A stretch of 12,775 nt of DNA, from NCBI GenBank assembly GCA_021736745.1, contig JAIPFG010000058.1, forward strand, positions 1 through 12,775, read 5' to 3'. Below are positions 1-6,282 of the stretch, one piece after another (positions within the stretch are counted from its first letter, which is position 1; every line of letters starts with the position of its first letter). Source of the stretch: Pseudomonadales bacterium (GTDB taxonomy: Bacteria > Pseudomonadota > Gammaproteobacteria > Pseudomonadales > IMCC2047). The notes under the pieces are model-generated. The model did not search any database. It had not been told where the DNA came from and was given only the letters and a program-made list of their open reading frames with translations. Made by a program: the position numbers and the translations under genes.

Positions 1-841
1 CGTCTTTGCGCAATACGCGGGGATGAATCGGTTCCACTTCGGCCAAAGCCGCCAGAGATTCGGGTTGTCTACGCGCCAACTCAACCATGACCAGGTCTTT
101 TAATAAAAACCCTCTTGGAATATCGCGTCTTTCCACTTCCTTTTCACGCCAGATAGCCAAGGCCTGCAAAACAGCCAATTGTTCTCCGGTAAGGGTTCCC
201 GCGCCCTTAATCCGACGATACAGTTGTTCCGGTGCGATTTGCTCGCGCTGCTTCGCCAAAAGGTTTTGACACTCCTGGTCTACCCAGCTAAGGCGATCCA
301 ATTCCTCCAAAGTTTTTAGCTGCTGGCGGTAGATATCAGCCAAATAAATGACATCCAGCACAGCATAATCCTTTTGAGGCTGGCTGAGTGGTCGTTTTAG
401 CCAGTTGGAACGCTGCTCCTCCTTGGGCAAATTGACCTGGTACATCTCCGCTACCAGGGTTTTATAACCAACAGACATGCCATGACCCAGTATGGCAGCA
501 GCAATTTGTGTATCGAAGAGTGGTTCCGGCAAAAGGCCTAAATAGCGTTGAAAAACTTCCAAATCTTCAGAGCAGGCGTGCATCACCTTGACCACTCCGG
601 GATCAGACAAGAGACTGCCGAACAGCGCTTTGTTCTTAATCGCTAACGGGTCGATCAGGAAAAATTCACTGTCGAGCGCGAGTTGAATCAAACCGATTTG
701 CGGATAATAGGTGTTGGTTCGAACAAATTCAGTATCCAGAGCAACCCATTTTGAGCGTTGGCACTTTTCAACTAAATCGGAAAGCTCAGTGTCACTGGCA
801 ATCCAGCGATAGGCTAGCGGAGCGGATAATAATTGGTTCAA
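1..841 (-). CDS. rnd: Ribonuclease D, 3' part cut by window edge
   Basis: This encodes the 3'-to-5' exoribonuclease that trims tRNA precursors and other small RNAs in the cytoplasm. The 280 codons visible run from the start codon to the window edge without a stop. The DEDDy active site is complete: D36 and E38 in ALDTEFVRT, D93 in HACSEDLEVF, and Y159 plus D163 in DYAVLDV. From about residue 210 to the edge the sequence fits the start of the HRDC RNA-binding domain. E. coli RNase D is about 375 residues, so roughly 95 C-terminal residues lie outside. The only usable start is TTG at 841-839, because an in-frame TGA directly precedes it. A GAAGAGG ribosome site lies five bases upstream. It begins 26 bp after the recR stop, so it is probably the last visible gene of the dnaX-ybaB-recR operon. 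Confidence 0.95.
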   Translation of the reverse strand, partial: MNQLLSAPLAYRWIASDTELSDLVEKCQRSKWVALDTEFVRTNTYYPQIGLIQLALDSEFFLIDPLAIKNKALFGSLLSDPGVVKVMHACSEDLEVFQRYLGLLPEPLFDTQIAAAILGHGMSVGYKTLVAEMYQVNLPKEEQRSNWLKRPLSQPQKDYAVLDVIYLADIYRQQLKTLEELDRLSWVDQECQNLLAKQREQIAPEQLYRRIKGAGTLTGEQLAVLQALAIWREKEVERRDIPRGFLLKDLVMVELARRQPESLAALAEVEPIHPRVLRKD

Positions 842-846
842 TCAGG

Positions 847-853
847 CCTCTTC
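847..853 (-). promoter_or_regulatory. Ribosome binding site of rnd, fixing a UUG start
   Basis: GAAGAGG on the minus strand lies five bases before TTG (841-839). It decides the start, because the reading frame is closed by TGA (844-842) immediately upstream of that TTG. A run of six T (875-870), formed by the last codons of recR, lies 16 bases further upstream. E. coli rnd is likewise known to start at UUG and to have a U run before its Shine-Dalgarno sequence. Confidence 0.75.
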
Positions 854-867
854 GTATCAGGCATTCA

Positions 868-1467
868 TTAAAAAATAGACCGTCTGCCTTGAAACGCATG
901 GGCCAAGGTGCCACCGTCCACATACTCCAGTTCCCCACCCAGGGGAACACCATGGGCAATGCGGCTGATGTTGATATTAATCGGTTTTAATTGCTCAGCA
1001 ATATAGTGGGAGGTCGCTTCACCCTCTACGGTAGAATTCGTCGCCATAATCACCTCCTCTACCCCGTTGCCTTTCACTCGCGCGACCAACTGATCAACAC
1101 CGATTTCCTCTGGGCCGATACCGTCAATCGGTGAAAGATGTCCCTTGAGCACAAAATAACGTCCACGATACAAACCTGTTTGCTCAATCGCCAAAACATC
1201 CGACGGGGACTCCACCACACAGAGCAAGGTCCCATCCCGTTTGGGATTTGCGCAAATTTTACAGGTATCCACTTCGCATAAAATACGGCATTGCTGACAA
1301 TGCTTCACTTCCCGCACGGCTTGCGCCAGTGTCTCTGCTATTTTAGTGCCACCCTCACGGTTGCTTTCCAGCAAATGTAGCGCCATGCGTTGCGCGGATT
1401 TTGGCCCTACCCCAGGCAGGCATCTTAGGGCGTCAACCAATTGATCGATAAGCGGGCTGAATGACAT
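868..1467 (-). CDS. recR: Recombination mediator protein RecR
   Basis: RecR acts with RecO and RecF to load RecA at single-stranded gaps during daughter-strand gap repair. The 199-residue product is full length for the family. A helix-hairpin-helix lies at about residues 14-33 (LPGVGPKSAQRMALHLL). A four-cysteine zinc finger is formed by C57, C60, C69 and C72. A Toprim domain starts near residue 80 (LLCVVESPSD), and the family C-terminal segment with GGTLAHAF follows near residue 185. The start is ATG at 1467-1465. It follows ybaB by 72 bp of AT-rich sequence and precedes rnd by 26 bp. The ybaB-recR order is the usual one in gammaproteobacteria. Confidence 0.97.
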   Translation of the reverse strand: MSFSPLIDQLVDALRCLPGVGPKSAQRMALHLLESNREGGTKIAETLAQAVREVKHCQQCRILCEVDTCKICANPKRDGTLLCVVESPSDVLAIEQTGLYRGRYFVLKGHLSPIDGIGPEEIGVDQLVARVKGNGVEEVIMATNSTVEGEATSHYIAEQLKPININISRIAHGVPLGGELEYVDGGTLAHAFQGRRSIF

Positions 1468-1500
1468 ATTGGCAACCGTAGGAGAATATCAGAAAACAAG

Positions 1501-1520
1501 GTTATTAATTAAATAATAAC
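1501..1520. repeat. AT-rich inverted repeat between ybaB and recR
   Basis: GTTATTA and TAATAAC are perfect 7-bp arms around a 6-base centre, in the 72-bp gap between ybaB and recR. The stem has little G+C and no T run after a GC stem, so it is unlikely to terminate transcription. It could be a processing site or simply AT-rich spacer. I see no other signal in this gap. Confidence 0.35.
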
Positions 1521-1539
1521 TATTAGAATAGTCAATGAC

Positions 1540-1863
1540 TTAGAAAGGCATCTTAAAGCCATCCGGCAATCCCATGCCCGCAGTCATGCTGGACAGCTGT
1601 TCTTTATTTTTTTGCTCTACCCGGCGTACTGCATCATTAACCGCCGCCGCGAGCAAATCCTCCAACATCTCTTTATCTTCGCTCATCAGGCTGGCATCAA
1701 TTTCTACTCGTTTGACATCATGGCGACCATTCATGCAGACCTTGACCAAACCGGCACCGGCCTCGCCTACGACTTCAGCGCGCGCTAAATCTTCCTGCGC
1801 TTTCTGCATTTTCTCTTGCATTTGCTGGGCTTGTTTCATTAATTCGCCTAAATCTGCTTTCAT
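1540..1863 (-). CDS. ybaB: YbaB/EbfC-family nucleoid-associated protein
   Basis: This is a small dimeric DNA-binding protein of the nucleoid, almost always encoded between dnaX and recR. I place the start at ATG 1863-1861, giving 107 residues beginning MKADLGELMKQAQQMQEKMQ. AGAGG then lies at a good distance upstream (GAGG is nine bases from the ATG). A TTG two codons earlier (1869) is only three bases after the same GAGG, so it is unlikely to be used. The N-terminal half is the charged alpha-helical dimerisation region. The motif GRHDVKRVEID and the C-terminal SMTAGMGLPDGFKMPF are typical of the family. Spacing to dnaX is 78 bp and contains a nested inverted repeat. Confidence 0.95.
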   Translation of the reverse strand: MKADLGELMKQAQQMQEKMQKAQEDLARAEVVGEAGAGLVKVCMNGRHDVKRVEIDASLMSEDKEMLEDLLAAAVNDAVRRVEQKNKEQLSSMTAGMGLPDGFKMPF

Positions 1864-1888
1864 GTTCAATCACCTCTTTTTACCTGAG

Positions 1889-1937
1889 GCTGTAGGATAC
1901 CTGCGAGTCATTGCTCTTTCAGGACAGAGCCTACAGC
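1889..1937. repeat. Nested inverted repeat in the dnaX-ybaB gap, REP-like
   Basis: Perfect 8-bp arms GCTGTAGG (1889-1896) and CCTACAGC (1930-1937) enclose a second inverted pair, GCTCT (1913-1917) and AGAGC (1926-1930). The element fills most of the gap between the dnaX stop codon and the ybaB ribosome site. The TGTAGGA...CCTACA ends resemble the palindromic REP units common between genes in Pseudomonas relatives, but the internal sequence is not one I recognise. It has no T run, so a terminator is unlikely. It could stabilise or divide the mRNA. Only one copy is seen in this window. Confidence 0.5.
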
Positions 1938-1941
1938 GCTG

Positions 1942-3819
1942 TTAATTTCGTGGCTCGATGGAGTCTATATCCAGTACCGCATCAAATCGCCGGACAATCT
2001 CTTTTGCAATCGGGTCCTGCGCCAAGGCCTCTGTCGCCAAGTGTAAACGTTCCTGCTGCTGGCGCTGCTGATATCCGATAGGCGTTTCTTCTGACGAGGT
2101 TCCCGCCTCCACCTTCGCTCGGACAGGTCGGCCAAAATATTCCGTTAAAGCGTGGTTTATACGCTCTTGATGCGAAGCATTCAATAAATCGAAATACTGG
2201 GGGTCTATCTTTAACAGGAGGGTTTCATCCTGATGTCCATGATATATGCATTGCAGCAAAATATTTTTGCTCATCCCCTTTATCGGTAATTTTAATGCCA
2301 GCTCAACCCAAATCTTATTCGTGATCACCTGTTCAAACTTTAACTGACCAAGGGGTTCTGCGCCGGACTCAGGCTTTGCCTTCGTTTCAGAAACATCCGT
2401 TGAAAAGACCTGATCTGATTCATTCGACAAGCACTCACGGTTCTCGGCACTGATCTCGGGAACAGTCTCTTTTTCAGGTTCCGTACGATTATTAATGACC
2501 AGATCCAGCTTAGGACGTTCACCTGTTTCCGGTTGTAATGTTGGCTTGGCCTGTCGCTGAGCTCTCGTATTGGTGCTGTTCACACCTAATATTTCTTCTT
2601 GAATTTTCCTCAGCGGAGAATTCTGTCTGTTGTTCACTGATGGTGAAGATTGACTGGCTAAGGCGCTATTGGCTGTTCGTTTTTTTTTTGCTTCCGGCTC
2701 GGCTGCCTCAGGCTCTCTTGACGTAGGGGACTGGCGGTCAGGGCGAAAGGCAATCATCCGCAGCAAAACCATTTCCAATCCGGCACGCAAATCGGGATTA
2801 AGCGGTAGATCCTTACGTCCGATCAGCGCAATTTGGTAATACAGTTGTAAATCAGCAGCAGTAATCTGCTCCGCATAACCTTTAATTTTTTCTAAATCAC
2901 CAAAACTGTTATCCGTCAGATCAGGCACGGCCTGCGCTACGGCAATCCGGTGTAAGATTCCAATTAGCTCCTCTAACACCAACAAATAGTCCGGCGCATA
3001 CTGAGCCAAATCAGCTACCTGGGTAAGCAATTGACGGGCATCTTCCGCGATCAGCGCTTCTAACAGATGAAACACTCGGCCACGATCAATGCTGCCGAGC
3101 ATCGCGCCAACCTCTGCCTCATGTACCTTGCTCTCACCATAGGCAATGGCTTGATCCGTCAAACTCAGCGCATCGCGCATACTGCCATCTGCCGCACGAC
3201 CTAAATGCCACAGCGCCGCCTCTTCAAAAGCAATATTTTCTTCCGCTAAGACATGCTTCAAGTGACCGACAATCGCATCGGGCGGTAAGTTTTTTAGGTT
3301 AAACTGCAAGCAGCGGGAGAGAATTGTGACGGGCAATTTTTGTGGGTCTGTCGTTGCCAGAAGAAATTTAATGTGTGGCGGGGGTTCTTCCAGTGTTTTC
3401 AACAGCGCATTGAAGCTGTGACTGGAAAGCATATGGACTTCATCGATCAGATAAATCTTAAACCGACAGCGGGTAGGCGCGTACTGAACATTGTCCAGCA
3501 ATTCCCGTGTATCCTCAACCTTGGTTCTCGATGCCGCATCCACTTCAATCAGATCGACACATCGCCCTTCATTGATTTCAAGACAAGAAGAACATTGGTT
3601 ACAGGGGGTGGAACTTACGCCTTCTTCACAGTTTAAACATTTAGCTAAAATCCGGGCAATCGTTGTTTTACCAACGCCACGTGTGCCGGTGAATAAATAG
3701 GCATGATGAAGGCGGTCCTGATCCAGCGCATTAACCAAGGCTTTAAGCACATGTTCCTGCCCCACCATCTGTTGGAATGTGCGGGGACGCCATTTACGCG
3801 CGAGAACCTGATATTGCAT
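1942..3819 (-). CDS. dnaX: DNA polymerase III subunits tau/gamma
   Basis: This is the ATPase of the replicative clamp loader, which loads the beta sliding clamp. The long tau form also couples the polymerase to the DnaB helicase. The product is 625 residues (E. coli tau has 643). The AAA+ module shows Walker A GTRGVGKT at 45-52, zinc-binding C64, C73, C76 and C79, Walker B LIDE with D126 and E127, and the SRC motif at 168-170. Domain III ends near residue 360 (RMIAFRP). A proline- and charge-rich linker follows, then tau domains IV-V to residue 625. At codons 377-380 the linker contains ten consecutive A residues, described separately, which probably generate gamma. The start is ATG 3819-3817 with only a weak upstream AAGA. 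It heads dnaX-ybaB-recR-rnd and lies 170 bp after the 4.5S RNA. Confidence 0.97.
   Translation of the reverse strand: MQYQVLARKWRPRTFQQMVGQEHVLKALVNALDQDRLHHAYLFTGTRGVGKTTIARILAKCLNCEEGVSSTPCNQCSSCLEINEGRCVDLIEVDAASRTKVEDTRELLDNVQYAPTRCRFKIYLIDEVHMLSSHSFNALLKTLEEPPPHIKFLLATTDPQKLPVTILSRCLQFNLKNLPPDAIVGHLKHVLAEENIAFEEAALWHLGRAADGSMRDALSLTDQAIAYGESKVHEAEVGAMLGSIDRGRVFHLLEALIAEDARQLLTQVADLAQYAPDYLLVLEELIGILHRIAVAQAVPDLTDNSFGDLEKIKGYAEQITAADLQLYYQIALIGRKDLPLNPDLRAGLEMVLLRMIAFRPDRQSPTSREPEAAEPEAKKKRTANSALASQSSPSVNNRQNSPLRKIQEEILGVNSTNTRAQRQAKPTLQPETGERPKLDLVINNRTEPEKETVPEISAENRECLSNESDQVFSTDVSETKAKPESGAEPLGQLKFEQVITNKIWVELALKLPIKGMSKNILLQCIYHGHQDETLLLKIDPQYFDLLNASHQERINHALTEYFGRPVRAKVEAGTSSEETPIGYQQRQQQERLHLATEALAQDPIAKEIVRRFDAVLDIDSIEPRN
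2680..2689 (-). promoter_or_regulatory. A10 slippery tract in dnaX (probable gamma-producing frameshift)
   Basis: The mRNA reads GCA followed by three AAA codons and CGA, giving ten consecutive A at codons 377-380. A -1 ribosomal shift, or transcripts with one extra A, read ACG AAC AGC CAA then TAG, ending a 384-residue product. Transcripts lacking one A read AAC GAA CAG CCA ATA GCG CCT then TAG, ending at 386 residues. Both products would contain domains I-III only, which is what gamma is. I see no convincing stem-loop just downstream, so RNA polymerase slippage, as described for Thermus dnaX, is at least as likely as the ribosomal frameshift of E. coli. Confidence 0.75.
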
Positions 3820-3989
3820 TTTAATTCGTCTTAAACCCGGATTTCATAAAGTGTTCTTTGTGGCCCTTATGCTATCTGTTCGGGACAGAGTTCACCAGTC
3901 AAAACTTGCTTCTTTCGTCAGTCGCCGATATTTACGAATAGCTGAGACAATGTCTCTCTTCAATTAGACAGGTGCGCCCTGAGAATGGA

Positions 3990-4101
3990 GGTAACTCCCG
4001 CCAGCTACACCCCGGCACATGAATTCATTGCTGCCGTTGCTCCCTTCCGGGCCTGGCGGGGTTCACAATGTTTCATTGCGGGGGAACCAACGAGAGTCAC
4101 C
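3990..4101 (-). ncRNA. ffs: 4.5S RNA of the signal recognition particle
   Basis: This is the RNA partner of Ffh, which targets membrane proteins to the SecYEG translocon. The minus strand carries the diagnostic domain IV hairpin CCAGGCCCGGAAGGGAGCA, with a GGAA tetraloop and the symmetric-loop bases that bind the Ffh M domain. The flanks GTTGGTTC...CCCGCAA (5' side) and TGTGCCGGG.TGTAGCTGGC (3' side) match the E. coli 4.5S RNA layout. The ends were set by pairing of GGTGACTC (4101-4094) with GAGTTACC (3997-3990), giving 112 nt against 114 in E. coli. The exact ends are inferred. It lies between the kinase gene and dnaX, the usual place for ffs in Pseudomonas relatives. Confidence 0.93.
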
Positions 4102-4103
4102 AT

Positions 4104-4128
4104 AAAAACGCGGCGTGCATTGTCGCCG
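4104..4128 (-). terminator. GC hairpin plus T5 between the kinase gene and ffs
   Basis: On the minus strand CGGCG (4128-4124), an 8-base loop and CGCCG (4115-4111) are followed by CG and five T (4108-4104). This is shaped like a short intrinsic terminator for the methyltransferase-kinase unit, whose stop codon is at 4146-4144. It ends two bases before the deduced 5' end of the 4.5S RNA, so it may instead be a leader removed by RNase P. TTGAAT (4147-4142) and ACAATG (4123-4118), 18 bp apart, could be the ffs promoter, overlapping this hairpin. That promoter call is weak. Confidence 0.45.
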
Positions 4129-4143
4129 ATTGCGCCGTGCGAT

Positions 4144-4980
4144 TCAAGCAACCTCTTTGGCTTTTTGTTGTTGCTTTTCCTGCTTTGAGCGAATAATCCG
4201 ATGAAGACGCTGGCGCCAACCCTTCAAATCAGCTTTGTCGAAGTAACAGGCCAGTAGTTTTTCCGTATTATTTTCGTCCAGCCCCGGCGTATGCCGAATT
4301 AACTGGCTAAGATCCTTTTTGATGGCTTGCTTTTTAAACCACGTAACTCGTGCCTTCTCAAGATCCAACAATCTTATATCAAAGACAGGTTCCGCCGGCA
4401 TCGATTCGGTTAATTTGACAAAGAGATGCTTGCCATACAGACAACCGTGTTTTATGCCATGATGATGCATCGGTTTAATTGCTTTCACTATGGCTTTAAT
4501 TAAGGCCTTTACCGCCACCGGATTATTTTTATTGTCGGGTTGGTTAAACCAGTCTTCCAACGAAACATAGTCATCCAACCCTTTCGAAATGAGGATTGCC
4601 TGATTTTTACCGCCACCGAACGCCTCACCATAATAAAGCAGCTCAATCACAGGGACACCCAGAGTGTTCAGTTTTTGGATATTCTGAAACTCCCGGAAAA
4701 AAGTCGGCTCACCCCTTAGAGGATGGCGCCAAGTGGCGGTATTGTGGTTTTCCTGACGTTTGATAAAGACGCGCTGACTTGAACCGTCCGGTAGTTTTAG
4801 CTGCCAGGTAACCACACCGCTAACGCCATCGCGTCGCTCATTAGGGTCTTCAAACCAGGGAGCTTCTAGTGCCCAAATGTGAAAAAAATCACTCAGCTGG
4901 TTGTCTTCTAATAACTTTTTGGCATTCGCTGAGGTAAAGCGGTGGCGCACCACCTTTGGTTCATTGTTTTTTAAGAACAT
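4144..4980 (-). CDS. InaA/WaaP-like lipopolysaccharide kinase family protein
   Basis: This is a small protein-kinase-fold protein related to the heptose kinase WaaP, Kdo kinases and Pseudomonas InaA. I use ATG 4980-4978 (278 residues). A TTG start at 5016 would add 12 residues but has no ribosome site. Kinase landmarks are the likely ATP-binding lysine K74 (RVFIKRQ), an alpha-C glutamate near E97 (FFREF), the catalytic-loop region HHHGIKHGCLYGKHLFV at 172-188, and the metal-binding position D206 in LLDLEKAR. The catalytic loop has HGC where active kinases normally have HxD, so phosphotransfer is uncertain. The tail after residue 260 is very basic (SKQEKQQQKAK). The gene overlaps the methyltransferase gene by 20 bp, implying translational coupling. 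The substrate is unknown. An envelope sugar is the family-based guess. Confidence 0.8.
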   Translation of the reverse strand: MFLKNNEPKVVRHRFTSANAKKLLEDNQLSDFFHIWALEAPWFEDPNERRDGVSGVVTWQLKLPDGSSQRVFIKRQENHNTATWRHPLRGEPTFFREFQNIQKLNTLGVPVIELLYYGEAFGGGKNQAILISKGLDDYVSLEDWFNQPDNKNNPVAVKALIKAIVKAIKPMHHHGIKHGCLYGKHLFVKLTESMPAEPVFDIRLLDLEKARVTWFKKQAIKKDLSQLIRHTPGLDENNTEKLLACYFDKADLKGWRQRLHRIIRSKQEKQQQKAKEVA

Positions 4981-5656
4981 AGATTCGCCACATCGAGAAA
5001 TATTTAAAAAAATCAAAATATCCCTGTACTTGAAACCCGGCTTGAGAAAACTCGTATTCGATTTGGCGTCGGGGAATGACGAACCGGTTTTGATGCTTAG
5101 TTTTGATGCCGGCAGCTTTACGCTTTTGCTCGAGCTTCAGTCGTCGTCTAGCTTGTTTGTTGCCATCAACCCAAAGAGAAATACAAACTGTGTCGGAGGT
5201 CACGCGGTGAAACTCTTTTAGCATGGCTGCCCGGTGCTCCGCCGAACCAATATGATGCAGCAACCGCATACAGAAAATACAGTCCACTGCTTCATCCGGC
5301 AGGTCAATGTCAAAGGCGGAAGTCTGAAAAGACTTCACTCTTTCCACCACCTCCGGTGCCCGTACCTGTCGCGCCACTTCTAACATATGTTCGCTGTTAT
5401 CAGCGGCAAAAATTTCCCGGTTCGGCTGTTGCGCCAACAAAGACCAGAATCGGCCTGTACCGCAGGGAAGATCCAATACTTTTTTCGGATTTCCGGCAAG
5501 TGCTAAACTGCTGCGGGCAATACTTTGTTCCCGCCAATCGGAAAGCTTGCGCGCCAATGTCGCTTCGTGTTTATCAGCGTATTGCTGTGAGTGTTCGAGT
5601 GTGTATTTCTTGGAAAACTCGAGTTCCGGTGGCCGGGGTGCATCTGATTCGGTCAT
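4961..5656 (-). CDS. Class I SAM-dependent methyltransferase
   Basis: This is a predicted cytoplasmic methyltransferase of 231 residues with a Rossmann-like fold. Motif I is KVLDLPCGTGRFW at 59-71. The acidic residue at the end of strand 2 is D86 in FAADNS, and the post-strand-4 region FDIDLPDEAVDCIFCMRLLHHI spans 115-136. The C-terminal half is rich in K and R around 165-190 (KQARRRLKLEQKRKAAG), suggesting contact with an anionic substrate or membrane. The start is ATG 5656-5654; another ATG lies four bases upstream in a different frame. It overlaps the kinase-like gene by 20 bp, so the two products probably act on the same substrate or structure. That substrate cannot be read from the sequence. 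Confidence 0.85.
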   Translation of the reverse strand: MTESDAPRPPELEFSKKYTLEHSQQYADKHEATLARKLSDWREQSIARSSLALAGNPKKVLDLPCGTGRFWSLLAQQPNREIFAADNSEHMLEVARQVRAPEVVERVKSFQTSAFDIDLPDEAVDCIFCMRLLHHIGSAEHRAAMLKEFHRVTSDTVCISLWVDGNKQARRRLKLEQKRKAAGIKTKHQNRFVIPRRQIEYEFSQAGFQVQGYFDFFKYFSMWRIYVLKKQ

Positions 5657-5683
5657 TCATTTTATTCCAAATGTGAGATAGGC

Positions 5684-5710
5684 ATCGACGAACCACAAGC
5701 TAGCGTCGAT
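5684..5710. repeat. Inverted repeat upstream of the methyltransferase gene
   Basis: ATCGACG (5684-5690) and CGTCGAT (5704-5710) are perfect 7-bp arms around 13 bases, centred about 40 bp before the methyltransferase start. This position suits an operator. There is no adjacent T run, so a terminator is less likely. The rest of the 268-bp gap (5657-5924) holds the other hairpins listed and no credible gene. Confidence 0.4.
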
Positions 5711-5771
5711 CAACTTGATCTGACACTTAAATTTGATGCAGCCCTGATTTTTGCCCAGTTATTCATCTATT

Positions 5772-5810
5772 AGGTCAAAAAAACGGCAATTGCCGGGCCA
5801 TCCCTGACCT
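5772..5810 (-). terminator. Nested palindrome with T7, probable terminator of the arsR-cmd unit
   Basis: The perfect palindrome CGGCAATTGCCG (5784-5795) is followed on the minus strand by seven T (5783-5777). A hairpin with a 4-bp GC stem and AATT loop plus a U tract would fit an intrinsic terminator, about 130 bp after the stop of the AhpD-like gene. It is enclosed by a second pair, AGGTCA (5772-5777) and TGACCT (5805-5810). The outer pair overlaps the end of the T tract, so the element may alternatively be a protein-binding site. Confidence 0.5.
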
Positions 5811-5841
5811 TGAGCAAAGGTATCGCTCATCTATTGAAGGC

Positions 5842-5858
5842 GGAGTTTAAAGCACTCC
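5842..5858. repeat. Small hairpin downstream of the AhpD-like gene
   Basis: GGAGT (5842-5846) and ACTCC (5854-5858) flank a 7-base AT-rich loop, 67 bp after the AhpD-like stop codon. There is no T run on either strand, so I do not call it a terminator. It might stabilise the 3' end of the mRNA. Confidence 0.25.
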
Positions 5859-5924
5859 AGACTTAAAAACCATAGCGACAAAGCGACGAACCTCGTTTAC
5901 GCCCGTCTAATATTCGTTTCCCGG

Positions 5925-6275
5925 CTAGGACAGGTTTGTTTTGAACTGCTCATAAGCCTCCAAGGCTTCTGCCGCATACATCAGGGATGGTCCACCACCC
6001 ATATAAATAGCCATACCCAGCGTTTCCAAAACTTCTTCCCTGGTAACGCCCTGTTTCACCAGGGCTTTTGTGTGAAACCCAATACAGCCATCACAATGCG
6101 CAGCTACGCCCAATGCGAGCGCAATTAATTCTTTTGTTTTCGCCGATAGTGCACCCTCAGCGGTAGCGCCCTTGGCCAGTTCAGTAAAGCCATGCATCAC
6201 TTGGGGCAGCTCTTTATGCATTTTACCCAGAGTACTTGAAATATCAGCCGTAATGGCCGCAAAATCTTTGCTCAC
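5925..6275 (-). CDS. AhpD-like carboxymuconolactone decarboxylase family protein
   Basis: This is a 116-residue all-helical protein of the carboxymuconolactone decarboxylase/AhpD superfamily. It has the thiol redox motif HCDGCIGFH with C61, C64 and H68, and E49 twelve residues before the first cysteine. This is the same spacing as the E118, C130, C133 and H137 proton-relay and disulfide site of Mycobacterium AhpD. It therefore probably reduces peroxides or another thiol-linked substrate rather than decarboxylating. The start is GTG at 6275-6273, chosen because GAGGAG lies seven bases upstream. The gene follows the ArsR-family regulator by 27 bp, so the two are almost certainly co-transcribed. 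The real substrate is unknown. Sulfide or persulfide stress is suggested by the neighbouring regulator. Confidence 0.88.
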   Translation of the reverse strand: MSKDFAAITADISSTLGKMHKELPQVMHGFTELAKGATAEGALSAKTKELIALALGVAAHCDGCIGFHTKALVKQGVTREEVLETLGMAIYMGGGPSLMYAAEALEAYEQFKTNLS

Positions 6276-6282
6276 AGTACAT

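Noticed and set aside
751..990. Plus-strand 79-codon open frame across the rnd-recR junction
   Set aside because: It is antisense to two conserved genes, and its translation resembles nothing.
1864..1869. TTG start for ybaB two codons upstream
   Set aside because: The ribosome site is only three bases from it but nine from the ATG at 1863.
1574..1945. Plus-strand 123-codon open frame over ybaB
   Set aside because: It is serine- and cysteine-rich shadow sequence of ybaB, with no ribosome site.
3876..3890. LexA-like box CTGT-N5-ACAG upstream of dnaX
   Set aside because: The spacing between the CTG and CAG halves is 7 bp on the minus strand instead of the 10 required by gammaproteobacterial LexA.
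3944..3956. Hairpin GAGAC-N3-GTCTC after the 4.5S RNA as a terminator
   Set aside because: The stem is short and no T run follows on the minus strand, so I could not support a terminator call.
3985..4188. Plus-strand 67-codon open frame across the 4.5S RNA
   Set aside because: It lies antisense to a clear SRP RNA and into the kinase 3' end, with no family resemblance.
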